Shown here: piece after piece, positions 45,161 through 56,491 of the stretch
How positions within the stretch are numbered: position 1 is the first letter of the stretch
Layout of the letters: the number at the start of each line of letters is the position of its first letter
Source of the DNA: Candidatus Aminicenantota bacterium
GTDB lineage: Bacteria; Acidobacteriota; Aminicenantia; UBA2199
Assembly (NCBI GenBank): GCA_026393835.1
Contig: JAPKZK010000129.1
Coordinates: forward strand, 1 to 61,190
DNA length: 61,190 nt
Direction: 5' to 3'
The notes under the pieces: generated by a model
What the model was told of the DNA's origin: nothing
The model's database searches: none
Seen by the model: the letters and a program-made list of their open reading frames with translations, nothing else
Translations under genes and position numbers: made by a program

Positions 45161-47275
45161 ATGAAAAATATATGGACAATCTCGGTCTTGCTTTTTTTGA
45201 GCTCTTTATCGATGAACTTCTCCGCTTTGCCACAAACGGAAAAAGAACCGGACGACATCACCCGAATCCGGTCCTTCTGCCAGGAAAATGGGATTAAGAA
45301 CATCGATCTCTATGAAAACCTTAAGAAAGATGATTTTCTTAATAAACGGTTACCCCCCCACGGAAACACGGCTTATTTCGATACCGACGGTAATTTGTCT
45401 CATCTCTCTATCGAAAATTGCAAACTGAACAAGATGTCTCTCAAAGGTTTTCTCAAACTGGGTATTCTTAAATTGAAAAAATGCGATATCACCGATCTAA
45501 ACCTCTCCGACCTGCCGGGCTTGACGGCGCTCTGGCTCACGGGAAATAGGAATTTACGCAGCGTCGCCCTGTATGAATTGAAAAACCTCGGAACTCTCTG
45601 CCTGGATAATTGCGGCATCCTGGATTTGCGCTCATCGACCCTGCCGGTCTCTTTAACGGAACTCTCCCTGGCTAATAATAAATACCTGGAAAAGGTGGAT
45701 TTAAGCGAATTTGAAAACCTGGAAAAACTTAACCTGGGCAAGTGCGGTTTCGTGGATATTAGCCTGTCGAAACTGCCGGAATCTTTAATCGAACTCTCGC
45801 TCCACGGCAACCGGTATTTGCAAAAGGTGGATTTAAGCGAATATTCAAACCTTAAAAAACTGACCCTATACGGCTGCCGGCTGAAAGACCTGGAATCGCT
45901 AAAACTGCCTCCTTCCCTGGCGGTTCTTAACCTGGGCAAAAATAAAAACCTGACCCACGTGGATTTAAATGGTCTGCCAAACCTGGAAAAACTGGCCCTC
46001 TTCGACTCGGGTATCCAAACCCTCAAGCTTACCGAACTGCCGGAGTTATTGGAAGTTTTGCTCTATGACAATAAGGACCTGGGCGCTGTGGAAATTAAGG
46101 GCCTGGAAAAACTGGGCAAACTTGATTTGTCGGGCTGCGCCATGACAACACTTCGCCTGGCAGACTTATCGGGATTAACGGAATTGGACCTGGGTAAGAA
46201 CATTCATCTGACGGAATTTGATTTAACGGATTTCCCTAACCTTAAAAAACTGGATTTGTCCTGCTGCGGCCTCAAAGAACTGAACTCAACGAAATTACCC
46301 CCTTCATTATGTGAGCTGCTTCTCTATGGCAGCGCAGAATTGGTTAAAGTAGACCTGGAGGGGCTTGAGAACCTTAAAACCGTGCAATTGAACGGCTGCC
46401 CCATTAAATCGCTGAAGCTTTGGGATTTACCGGGATTGTCGGAACTGGCCCTCAACGGGAATCGAAACCTGGTGGACGTGGATTTGCGCGGGTTGTCTGC
46501 TTTGAAATCGCTGGCGTTACCGGATTGCGATATTCAATCGTTGAATCTGGCGGACCTGCCGGAACTATCGGGACTTAATCTTAATTTTAATCGAAACCTG
46601 GCGGAAGTGGATTTAAAGGGTCTTGCAAAGCTTAAAAAACTGGGCTTATCGGGTTGTAGTATTAAAGCCCTGGATTTGTCGGACTCCCCGGGAATAACGG
46701 AGCTGGACCTTAGTTATAATATTCATTTGAGCGATATGGATTTGAGTGCTCTTAAGGGTCTTGAAAAATTGGATTTATCGGATTGCGATTTTAAATCGCT
46801 GGAATTAGCGGACTTGCCTGGATTGATGGAGATGGACCTCAGCCGGAACCGGAATTTAAGCGATGTGTCTATTAAGAATCTTTCGAGTCTGAGGAAACTT
46901 CATTTATATGGCTGTGGTCTTACTACATTGTCTGTATCGGGTTTGCTTGAATTGTCCGAGCTTAATTTGAGTTCCAATGGTATGTTGGGTAAAATTGATT
47001 TGTCGGGATGTTCGAAAATTAAGGAGTTGTATTTTGATACGGATGGTTGTGATTTAAGGGAAGTGTTGTTGCATGAAGCGAATGAGGCGTTCCCGGGCAT
47101 TACACACATTAAATATGGCCGGGATAGTGAAAAAAGACTGACAATGGAAAAGTATTTTGATAATAAGGGACATTATGCGGATCATCCGGGCTTGGGGTAT
47201 GCGAAGAAAGAGATTGTTTATAATGACGATGGGGTTGAAGAGAAGGTATTTAAAGCAGAGGAGTTAAGTATCTAA
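45161..47275 (+). CDS. Secreted leucine-rich-repeat protein
   Basis: 704 residues from ATG 45161, chosen for its ribosome site, the promoter just upstream and the signal peptide (IWTISVLLFLSSLSMNFSA). From about residue 85 to 640 it is a long LRR solenoid of about 22-23-residue units (LPGLTELDLGKNIHLTEFDL; LKKLDLSCCGLKEL), many with a cysteine or small residue in LSGC-type turns. The C-terminus (NEAFPGITHIKYGRDSEKRL; YNDDGVEEKVFKAEELSI) is not repetitive and has no anchor. Location is periplasm or exterior; probable role is binding of protein or carbohydrate. The frame continues upstream to 45014, but that part is intergenic repeat. Confidence 0.88.
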   Translation: MKNIWTISVLLFLSSLSMNFSALPQTEKEPDDITRIRSFCQENGIKNIDLYENLKKDDFLNKRLPPHGNTAYFDTDGNLSHLSIENCKLNKMSLKGFLKLGILKLKKCDITDLNLSDLPGLTALWLTGNRNLRSVALYELKNLGTLCLDNCGILDLRSSTLPVSLTELSLANNKYLEKVDLSEFENLEKLNLGKCGFVDISLSKLPESLIELSLHGNRYLQKVDLSEYSNLKKLTLYGCRLKDLESLKLPPSLAVLNLGKNKNLTHVDLNGLPNLEKLALFDSGIQTLKLTELPELLEVLLYDNKDLGAVEIKGLEKLGKLDLSGCAMTTLRLADLSGLTELDLGKNIHLTEFDLTDFPNLKKLDLSCCGLKELNSTKLPPSLCELLLYGSAELVKVDLEGLENLKTVQLNGCPIKSLKLWDLPGLSELALNGNRNLVDVDLRGLSALKSLALPDCDIQSLNLADLPELSGLNLNFNRNLAEVDLKGLAKLKKLGLSGCSIKALDLSDSPGITELDLSYNIHLSDMDLSALKGLEKLDLSDCDFKSLELADLPGLMEMDLSRNRNLSDVSIKNLSSLRKLHLYGCGLTTLSVSGLLELSELNLSSNGMLGKIDLSGCSKIKELYFDTDGCDLREVLLHEANEAFPGITHIKYGRDSEKRLTMEKYFDNKGHYADHPGLGYAKKEIVYNDDGVEEKVFKAEELSI

Positions 47276-47304
47276 AGGTATAATAATCAAAAGCTTTAGG
47301 AAGT

Positions 47305-47334
47305 CAAGAAACCCTTTCTCGAAAGGGTTTCTTG
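47305..47334. repeat. Hairpin repeat copy 2
   Basis: Arms CAAGAAACCCTTT and AAAGGGTTTCTTG with loop CTCG, flanked by AAAAGCTTTAGGAAGT and GCCGCCGGAGGCAATT. Compared with 34943-34972 two base pairs differ and both changes are compensated. It lies between convergent genes and could serve as a bidirectional terminator-like element. Confidence 0.85.
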
Positions 47335-47347
47335 CCGCCGGAGGCAA

Positions 47348-48295
47348 TTAAAATCTGAAATTCAAACTTTTTTCAATGATTTCGAATTCTGCCGGCAGGG
47401 CGTTTCCGACTTCGCCGTCGTATTCGATATTGACATCGGAGGGTATGTCCGGGTTACAGGGTACTGGGAACACTTTTATTTTCCGGGCGTGTTTAACGGT
47501 GACCCCGGGTTGTTGGTCGATTTTGCCGGTATAGAGGTGACGTGATTTGCGGATGATTTCGAATTTGCTCATATCCCGGACCAGCACCAGGTCAAAATAG
47601 CCATCGTCGGGTTTTGCTTGTGGGGCGATAATCATGCCCCCGCCGAAAATCTTGCCGTTGGCGACGGCGCCGATTAAGAAACGGCCTTCGATTTCTTCTT
47701 TATCATCGATAATGATCTTAACTTCCTTGCTGTGATAGGTGCGGATGGTGGAGAGCAGGCCTTTATAATAGGAAAACGCGCTTTTTTTACCGGAGGGAAT
47801 AGAGGCGAGATTCTTTACTACTTCCGCGCCCAGGCCGAAATCGGAAACATTGATGAAATACCTGCTGTTTTTTTCGTTGGCGGGGCCGGTGAAGGTTACT
47901 TTGCCGACATCAATCTTATTGTTTTTTGCATGCTTGATTAGGGCCACGGATTTGTTAAAATCATGGGGAATTTTTAAAAAGCGGATGAAATCGGAACCGG
48001 TGCCGGAGGGGATCATGCCTAACGAAGCGTCTTCATTGATGGTTTGATGGGAATCGTGCTTAAAAAAACCGTTGGTGATTTCGTTGAGGGTGCCGTCGCC
48101 GCCGACGCCGATAATGAGATCGTAACCGTCTTTCAGCAGTCCCCTGGCAATCTCCGTGGCTTGCCGGGGTTTTTCCGTAAATATGTACTTATAGTCTCTA
48201 AAATGATGGCGTACGATTTCTTTGATGGTAAGCCAACGCTCCTGGGTTTTGCCCCGTGCGGAAAAGGGATTAACGATAACATGGACTTTATTCAT
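47348..48295 (-). CDS. Diacylglycerol/lipid kinase (YegS/DagK-like)
   Basis: 315 residues. MNKVHVIVNPFSARGK opens the DAGK catalytic domain, DLIIGVGGDGTLNEITNGF at about 59-77 is the GGDGT nucleotide-binding motif, and GMIPSGTGSDFIRFLKI the substrate loop. The beta-sandwich second half has KIFGGGMIIAPQAKPDDGYF (PxAxxDDG). These enzymes phosphorylate diacylglycerol or related lipids at the membrane. It is the last gene of the pilT-alaS-transglycosylase-dagK run, 68 bases after the previous stop. GAGG is upstream of the ATG. Confidence 0.93.
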   Translation of the reverse strand: MNKVHVIVNPFSARGKTQERWLTIKEIVRHHFRDYKYIFTEKPRQATEIARGLLKDGYDLIIGVGGDGTLNEITNGFFKHDSHQTINEDASLGMIPSGTGSDFIRFLKIPHDFNKSVALIKHAKNNKIDVGKVTFTGPANEKNSRYFINVSDFGLGAEVVKNLASIPSGKKSAFSYYKGLLSTIRTYHSKEVKIIIDDKEEIEGRFLIGAVANGKIFGGGMIIAPQAKPDDGYFDLVLVRDMSKFEIIRKSRHLYTGKIDQQPGVTVKHARKIKVFPVPCNPDIPSDVNIEYDGEVGNALPAEFEIIEKSLNFRF

Positions 48296-48363
48296 GGATA
48301 CCTCACATATATTGTTTTTTCTTGGTGATTTCTTGGCGTCCTAGCGCCCTGGCGGCTATTTTT

Positions 48364-49064
48364 TTAATTGATAACACTGACCTGACCACTTATATCATAC
48401 GGTTTGGAATCGGTAATAATGATTCGTCCGTCATTGGTGACAATTTTATAGATTTTCGGGTGGGAGACATATTTGGTATCGCCGTTGTATTTCAATCCCA
48501 TGTAACCCATTACCCGTTTGATATAGGTGCGCGTCTCTTCGTAGGGGGGGACGCCGCCGTATTTCTCTACTGCTTCTTCCCCGGCGTTGTACGCGGCCAG
48601 GGTTAGGTGCAGGGCGCCGTCGTATTTATTGTAAAGGTATTTTAAATGCCGGGCCCCGGCGTCCAGGTTCTGGTCGACGTTGTACCGGTTGAAGACGCCA
48701 TATTGGCGGGCCGTACCCGGCATTAACTGCATAATGCCCACGGCCCCCTTGTGGGAAACGGCAAAAGGATTGAAACTGGATTCGGCTTTTGCCACTGCCA
48801 GGATTAATGTCTCCTTAATGTCATATTTCCTGGCCAGTTTCTTGATTTTATCCAGGTAATGGGACGGTACTTCGGTGGAACCGGAGGATTTGAATTGCAC
48901 CCGTTTGGGCTCTTTTAGGGTAAACCGGTTGTCGGTGGCAATGTTGGAGACGACGATCTTCCCGTCTTTGTCTTGTTTAACCAGGATTTTTTCGGCGAAG
49001 GTGGGAAGTGCAGGAAGCGTTATGGCCAATAAAAAAACGCAGGCTGCAAATAATTTTTTTCTTA

Positions 49065-49068
<4 letters not shown>
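48364..49068 (-). CDS. Lytic transglycosylase (SLT domain)
   Basis: 234 residues. Signal peptide 1-25 (LFAACVFLLAITLPALPTFA). A short DUF4124-like strand pair follows (KILVKQDKDGKIVVSN). The SLT domain is at about 80-195: ILAVAKAESSFNPFAVSHKG contains the catalytic glutamate in AES, then GAVGIMQLMPGTARQYGV and LTLAAYNAGEEAVEKYGGVP. The C-terminus repeats the DUF4124-like motif (IYKIVTNDGRIIITDSKPY). It cleaves peptidoglycan glycan strands in the periplasm. Its start overlaps the alaS stop by four bases, so it is coupled to alaS. Confidence 0.92.
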
Positions 49069-51677
<2,609 letters not shown>

Positions 51678-51680
51678 ACG

Positions 51681-52865
51681 CTATAGTCCTTCGATTTCCA
51701 ATAAGTTGTGATCGTCCACACCGGGAGTGGATTTATTAAATCCGCCAATGTCGGACATCCTTTTTTCCATTTCTTCCAAAGACATTTCCTTGGTGGATTG
51801 GACGCCGATTTTCTTAAGTTTGAATTCATCCGGGTTGGTGGTCCACTTAAGGGCTTCGTCGTAAGTAATTAGTCCTTTTTGATATAAAAAGTACAGGGAT
51901 TGGTCAAAGGTTTGCATACCGTACTGGGATACGCCGTCGGCAACCGAATCTTTAATTAATTTGGTTTTTTCAGAGTCCACGATACAATCCTGGATAAAGG
52001 GCGTGGTGATTAAAATTTCCACCGCCGGGACCCGGCCGTGTCCGTCGGCCTTTGGGATCAGGCGCATGGAGACAATGGCTTTCAATACGGAGGCCAACTG
52101 GATACGGATTTGTTTCTGATGATGTGGGGGGAATATGGAAATAATCCGGTTAATGGTTTCCGGGGCATCCAGGGTATGAAGGGTGGATAAAACCAGGTGC
52201 CCGGTTTCAGCGGCCAGGAGCGCGGTGTCGATGGTCTCCTGGTCCCTCATTTCTCCCACCAGGATGACATCCGGGTCTTCTCTTAAGGAACTCCTTAAGG
52301 CCAAGGAAAAAGTATTGGTATCCTGGCCGATTTCCCGTTGATTGACGATGCTCTTTTTATCGCGGTGTAGATATTCGATGGGGTCTTCGATGGTGATGAT
52401 ATGATCCACGCGGTGGGTATTGATATGGTCGATTACGGCCGCCAGGGTGGTGGACTTACCGCTGCCGGTGGTGCCGGTCACCAGGATCATGCCCCGTTTT
52501 TCATCCGCTATCTTTTGCAGCACCAGCGGCAGGTTCAGATCGGCAATGGATTTTACCTGCGTGGGAATGACCCTTAACACCATGCCCACCGCGCCCCGCT
52601 GCTGGAAAATATTGCACCGGAACCGGCCCAGTCCCTGGACGCTGTAGGCCATATCGATTTCATGCTCTGTCTTAAACCGTTCTTTTTGTTCTTTGCTCAT
52701 GATGGCGGCAGACATGGCAATGGTATCTTCCTGCATCAACCGTTTCAACTCCACCAACGGTTGCAGCAGCCCGTTTACCCTGAGAACCGGGTGGTTCCCG
52801 ACTTTAAGGTGAAGGTCCGATGCGCCCCGCTCCACCGCGATTTTTAAAAGATCATCTATGTTCAT
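51681..52865 (-). CDS. pilT: Type IV pilus twitching ATPase PilT
   Basis: 394 residues. The N-terminus MNIDDLLKIAVERGASDLHL is the PilT/PilU opening. Walker A is VTGTTGSGKSTTLAAVIDHI at about 133; the Asp box, Walker B and His box follow in IITIEDPIEYLHRDKKS, REDPDVILVGEMRDQETIDT and TGHLVLSTLHTLDAPETI. The tail is longer than classical PilT (about 345) and ends VDDHNLLEIEGL. PilT powers pilus retraction at the inner membrane. No pilus genes are adjacent. A TTGATA-16-TATAAT promoter lies upstream. Confidence 0.95.
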   Translation of the reverse strand: MNIDDLLKIAVERGASDLHLKVGNHPVLRVNGLLQPLVELKRLMQEDTIAMSAAIMSKEQKERFKTEHEIDMAYSVQGLGRFRCNIFQQRGAVGMVLRVIPTQVKSIADLNLPLVLQKIADEKRGMILVTGTTGSGKSTTLAAVIDHINTHRVDHIITIEDPIEYLHRDKKSIVNQREIGQDTNTFSLALRSSLREDPDVILVGEMRDQETIDTALLAAETGHLVLSTLHTLDAPETINRIISIFPPHHQKQIRIQLASVLKAIVSMRLIPKADGHGRVPAVEILITTPFIQDCIVDSEKTKLIKDSVADGVSQYGMQTFDQSLYFLYQKGLITYDEALKWTTNPDEFKLKKIGVQSTKEMSLEEMEKRMSDIGGFNKSTPGVDDHNLLEIEGL

Positions 52866-52904
52866 GGTTAACTCCTGTTTTCTATTCCTGATTTTCTAAA
52901 GTAT

Positions 52905-52978
52905 ATTATAACGTTTTTGAAAAAAATATCAAGTTGAAAGTGAAATCATTTGACTCTTTGTGTGAAAACCTATATTAT
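52905..52978. promoter_or_regulatory. Divergent promoters between pilT and the PilZ gene
   Basis: Minus strand: TTGATA (52932-52927), 16 bp, TATAAT (52910-52905), for pilT. Plus strand: TTGACT (52950-52955), 17 bp, TATTAT (52973-52978), for the PilZ-like gene. The two do not overlap but share the same 75 bases. Confidence 0.6.
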
Positions 52979-52992
52979 TTCCTTTGAATGAA

Positions 52993-53532
52993 ATGAGCAA
53001 AAAAATGAGTAAAATGAGTGGCATTATCGAGTTTATGGTTGCCCTGGCCGTGGTGATAATATTGATCACGTTGGTTTATATCTCCCGGGAGAAAAAGAAG
53101 AAGCGGGAGATAAAGAGTAAATTCAGGAAATTTACCGAGAATTACCGGTTGTCCAAAAAGGAAATGCGAACGGTTCCCCGGATTGCCATCCCGGATTCGA
53201 TGGAGGTCATATTAACGTTAACGGATAATGAATATTTCGGGTTGAAAGCCTATGCCAGGGACATGTCCCTGTCCGGTTTCGCGGTAAAGCCCGATTTCCC
53301 GTTGAAAAGGCTGCCCTTGAATACCCGCCTGAAAAATGTCCTGGTGGTCACGCCGATCAATACGTTTGTGATTCGCCTGATGCGGTCTGTCCGGATCGAT
53401 CACCAGGTGGACAAACGATTGCTCGCCTACCACATCGAAAAAATCGACGGCGATCAATTCGATACCCTTAAAACCTTTATGGCCTACCTGGATACTTTTT
53501 TGAAAAAACATGAAGAAGATGAAACCGGTTAA
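52993..53532 (+). CDS. Membrane-anchored PilZ-like protein
   Basis: 179 residues from ATG 52993 (other ATGs at 53005 and 53014; ribosome site weak, leader short). One membrane helix near the N-terminus (FMVALAVVIILITLVYIS) is followed by a basic stretch (REKKKKREIKSKFRKF). The C-terminal domain has RTVPRIAIPD (the R...R part) and YARDMSLSGFAVKPD, matching the D/N-x-S-x-x-G PilZ signature for c-di-GMP binding. It would sense c-di-GMP at the inner membrane. Divergent from pilT, which suggests a pilus/motility connection. The end overlaps cca. Confidence 0.72.
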   Translation: MSKKMSKMSGIIEFMVALAVVIILITLVYISREKKKKREIKSKFRKFTENYRLSKKEMRTVPRIAIPDSMEVILTLTDNEYFGLKAYARDMSLSGFAVKPDFPLKRLPLNTRLKNVLVVTPINTFVIRLMRSVRIDHQVDKRLLAYHIEKIDGDQFDTLKTFMAYLDTFLKKHEEDETG

Positions 53533-54991
53533 GACGCTTGAGGAGTTCACCTTTCCTTTAAAGGACTTTTTTATCGAGATATTTAAAGACAAAATTTTTT
53601 TGATAGGTGGGACTATCAGGGATTATATTCTCTACCACCGGATCGACAGCGACCGGGATATCGACCTGGTCGTGATCAATCATTGCTATGAAGCAATCGA
53701 AAAAAAATTAAAACCCTACGGGAAAACCAGTACGGTGGGTAAAAGTTTTGCCGTCGTTAAATTCACCCCCCGGGGCTGCGCCTTTACTTTCGATATTTCC
53801 GCGCCCAGGAGAGATGTCAAACGCAGTGGGGATTCTCATTCCCATAAAAATTTTATAATCGATTCCGGTCCCCATATTTCATTGGAGGAAGACCTGGGTC
53901 GCAGGGATTTTACCTGTAATTCCATTGCCCAGCGTTTGCTGGATAACGAAATTTTCGATCCCTTTCACGGCATCGAAGCCATCGCTGAAAAACGAATCGT
54001 CATGACCGGCCCGGAGACGTTTTTCGATGATCCGCTGCGCCTGCTGCGGGGCGCCCGTTTTGCTTCCGTACACTGCTTCGATATCGACCCCGAAATATAT
54101 GAGAACGCCAAAGACGTGCGACTGGATGAGTTGAGTAAAGAGCGGGTCGCCGAGGAGTTGTCCCGGCTGCTGCTGGAATCCGAACGGCCCGGGTTAGGTT
54201 TAAACCAGTACTGGCGGTTGACGGTGCTGGAAAAATTGTTTCCCACCCTCTACGCCCTTTCCCTGACCATCCAGGACGCCGAGTTTCACCCGGAGACGGA
54301 TGAATTCGGGCATCACACCGTGTGGGCGCATACCATGATTGCCATGGATATCGCCAAAAAAATAAGCCGGTGGTTTAAGCTGGATGAGGAGCAAACCCTG
54401 GCGCTGCTGCTGGGGACCCTGCTGCACGATATCGGCAAGGGCGTCACCACCCAATGGGAATTCAAGCGGGGCCGGATGACCGTAACTTCCATATTCCACG
54501 ATTCCCGGGGCGTGGAAATGGCCGACGCTTTTTTAACGGACCTGAAAATCGAAACCCGGAAGAATTTCCCGTTGAAAGACACCGTGTTGAACCTGGTTAA
54601 ATATCATCACCGCATTTACGATCTCTACAGGAACCGGGAAAAGATCGGCTTTAAAGCGATTTCACGGTTGGTCAAGGACCTGGAGGATCATGACTTGCTG
54701 CTGCTTTTATTGGATTTTGCCGATCGCCGGTCCAGGGAACCCGGGCCGTTGAATTTTACCGACCCCAAGGAAGATGAGGTTATCCAGTGGTATACCCGGC
54801 AAAAAGAGGAATTCAATATTACCCAGGAAACCATCCAGCCCATAGTCATGGGCAGGCACCTGTTGCTCGAAGGCATCTCCCCGGGGAAGCAAATGGGTAT
54901 CTATTTGAACGAATTGTACGAGCGCCAGTTGGACGGCGAATTCAGCACCCTGGAAGAGGGCCTGGAAATCTTCCGGGGAATGAAAAAATAA
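53510..54991 (+). CDS. cca: CCA-adding enzyme / tRNA nucleotidyltransferase with HD domain
   Basis: 493 residues; ATG 53519 is an equal alternative start. KIFLIGGTIRDYIL is the GG-x-[IV]-RD nucleotide motif, followed by DRDIDLVVIN (DxD), DLGRRDFTCNSIAQRLLDN (RRD) and DPLRLLRGARFA (neck). An HD domain is at about 255-400: HTVWAHTMIAMDIA and LLGTLLHDIGKG. It adds or repairs the CCA end of tRNA; poly(A) polymerase activity is a related alternative. It starts inside the end of the PilZ-like gene (23-base overlap), so the two are coupled. Confidence 0.93.
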   Translation: MKKMKPVKTLEEFTFPLKDFFIEIFKDKIFLIGGTIRDYILYHRIDSDRDIDLVVINHCYEAIEKKLKPYGKTSTVGKSFAVVKFTPRGCAFTFDISAPRRDVKRSGDSHSHKNFIIDSGPHISLEEDLGRRDFTCNSIAQRLLDNEIFDPFHGIEAIAEKRIVMTGPETFFDDPLRLLRGARFASVHCFDIDPEIYENAKDVRLDELSKERVAEELSRLLLESERPGLGLNQYWRLTVLEKLFPTLYALSLTIQDAEFHPETDEFGHHTVWAHTMIAMDIAKKISRWFKLDEEQTLALLLGTLLHDIGKGVTTQWEFKRGRMTVTSIFHDSRGVEMADAFLTDLKIETRKNFPLKDTVLNLVKYHHRIYDLYRNREKIGFKAISRLVKDLEDHDLLLLLLDFADRRSREPGPLNFTDPKEDEVIQWYTRQKEEFNITQETIQPIVMGRHLLLEGISPGKQMGIYLNELYERQLDGEFSTLEEGLEIFRGMKK

Positions 54992-54994
54992 AAA

Positions 54995-55095
54995 CGCTGT
55001 CCACAGATTACACGGATTAACACAGATTCAATTACCGTAGGGGCGGGCCCCCGTGTCCGCCCTTTAAAATCAGTGTCAATCAGTGTAATCAGTGC
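54995..55095. repeat. Dispersed motifs after cca
   Basis: GTCCACAGATTACACGGATT, AACACAGATTCAATT and AATCAGTGTAATCAGTG surround GTAGGGGCGGGCCCCCGTGT followed by CCGCCC (55037-55062), an imperfect hairpin whose complement ends in GCCCCTAC. Relatives of that hairpin are at 19275-19301, 56462-56488 and 60892-60926. Confidence 0.6.
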
Positions 55096-55125
55096 ACCAA
55101 AAAACAAAAAAGGAAGGAATATAAA

Positions 55126-55767
55126 ATGATACAACCGCGGGTTAAGAATTTGGTTTCGGACAGGCTCAGCGTGGGTATTAATATTTTTTTCGATATTTCG
55201 GTAAAGAACCGGGCCGGATTGAGCGCCTATATTCAAAAGGAAACGTCCGCCATCCTGGAGCGTCATACGAAACAATTGCCCCCGGGATTTTCCTTTTCCC
55301 GGAAGCTTTACCAGGCTTTTTCCGTGGACCCCACCAAGAACCGGCCGTCGTCCGAGGCCTTATTGCGGCGCATCAAGAAAGGGCTTGAATTTCCTTTGGT
55401 TAATCCCTTTGTCGATCTGACCAATTTCTTATCGTTAAAGTACCAGGCGTCGTATGGGCTTTACGATTTGGACAAAGTTGAAGGGGATATCGAGATTACG
55501 CAGGGAAGTGTAGGCGAATCGTACCAGGGCATCCGCAAAGACATCATCAACCTGGAGGGCAAGATACTTTTGAGGGATAGCCGGGGGCCTTTCGGCAATC
55601 CTTCTTCCGATTCCTTGCGCGCCAGCACCACCGATGAAACCGTTAACCTGGTGCAGGTGATTTTTTTTCATAAAGAGGACCCGTTAAAGGAGAAGATACT
55701 GTCCGAGACGTGTCAGAGGTTCTTCGAATTTTTTAAAGTAACCGATTCAAAGACATATCTATTGTGA
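55126..55767 (+). CDS. B3/4 domain protein (PheRS beta-like editing domain)
   Basis: 213 residues. The hallmark run is KNRPSSEALLRRIKKGLEFP, then LVNPFVDLTNFLSLKYQASY and GLYDLDKVEGDIEI, matching stand-alone B3/B4 domain proteins. INLEGKILLRDSRGPFGNPS and SLRASTTDETVNLVQVIFFH are the later conserved parts. In PheRS beta this domain edits Tyr-tRNA-Phe; free-standing forms are of uncertain function. GAAGGA precedes the ATG. The repeat cluster before it and array E after it isolate it from neighbours. Confidence 0.85.
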   Translation: MIQPRVKNLVSDRLSVGINIFFDISVKNRAGLSAYIQKETSAILERHTKQLPPGFSFSRKLYQAFSVDPTKNRPSSEALLRRIKKGLEFPLVNPFVDLTNFLSLKYQASYGLYDLDKVEGDIEITQGSVGESYQGIRKDIINLEGKILLRDSRGPFGNPSSDSLRASTTDETVNLVQVIFFHKEDPLKEKILSETCQRFFEFFKVTDSKTYLL

Positions 55768-55778
55768 TGCAACCGTCC

Positions 55779-56177
55779 TCACCACTTAGGAAAGTTGCCT
55801 TACAGCTTCCCAGACTTTCCTCACCACTTCCCAGAGTGTGCTAACTGCTTTCCAGAGTGTGCTCACTACTTTCCAAACTATGCTCACCTGTTCCCAGAGT
55901 GTGCTCACCTCTTCCCAAACTATGCTCACCTGTTTCCAGAGTGTGCTCACCACTTCCCAGGGTATGCTCACCTATTCCCAAACAGTGCTCACCTGTTTCC
56001 AGGGTGTGCTCACCTCTTCCCAAACAGTGCTCACTTGTTCCCAGAGTGTGCTCACTGCTTTCCAGAGTATGCTCACCACTTTCCAAACTATGCTCACCTG
56101 TTTCCAGAGTGTGCTCACCTCTTTCCAAACTGTGCTCACCTGTTCCCAAAGTGTGCTCACTACTTTCCAGAGTGTGC
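55779..56177. repeat. 21-bp tandem array E, 19 units
   Basis: Nineteen units (55779, 55800, 55821 ... 56157), then a decaying unit at 56178; no indel. Most read TCACCTGTTTCCAGAGTGTG-like; variants exchange CTGTT/CTCTT/CACTT, CCAGAGTG/CCAAACTA. GAGTGTGCTC is a short inverted repeat across each unit border. All frames on both strands are open through it, giving false ORFs. Confidence 0.92.
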
Positions 56178-56491
56178 TCAGTGCGGCAACCAATTTGGTT
56201 TAGTTTCAAGATACTTCGTTTTATCCATATTCTTTAGCCATAATCATTTCTCTCAGTCACCCCGTTCCGTCCCGGTTTAACAAAGGTTATTTTTGGCTTA
56301 AGAATAATTATTAGTAATGCTATCGGGACATTTTTTATTGTCCACTTTATCTGATAAATTTTAAAAAAAACTGACAGAATTATTGGGAGGGCTTGATTTA
56401 TGGTATGTCCCTTCTTTTCGCAAATTCTCCGTAGACAATTATCCCTTTCCCTCTTACATAATAGGGCCGACACAGGAGCTGCCCCTACTTT
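56178..56491. other. Intergenic, no gene seen
   Basis: After array E. It contains GGGCCGACACAGGAGCTGCC followed by CCTAC (about 56462-56488), a member of the GGGC...GCCCCTAC hairpin family, directly before the end of the FHA-ATPase gene. Confidence 0.5.

Noticed and set aside
55795..56280. 161-codon ORF of Cys/His/Pro-rich heptads, and overlapping frames on both strands
   Set aside because: By-product of a stop-free 21-bp repeat; no ribosome site, several frames equally open.
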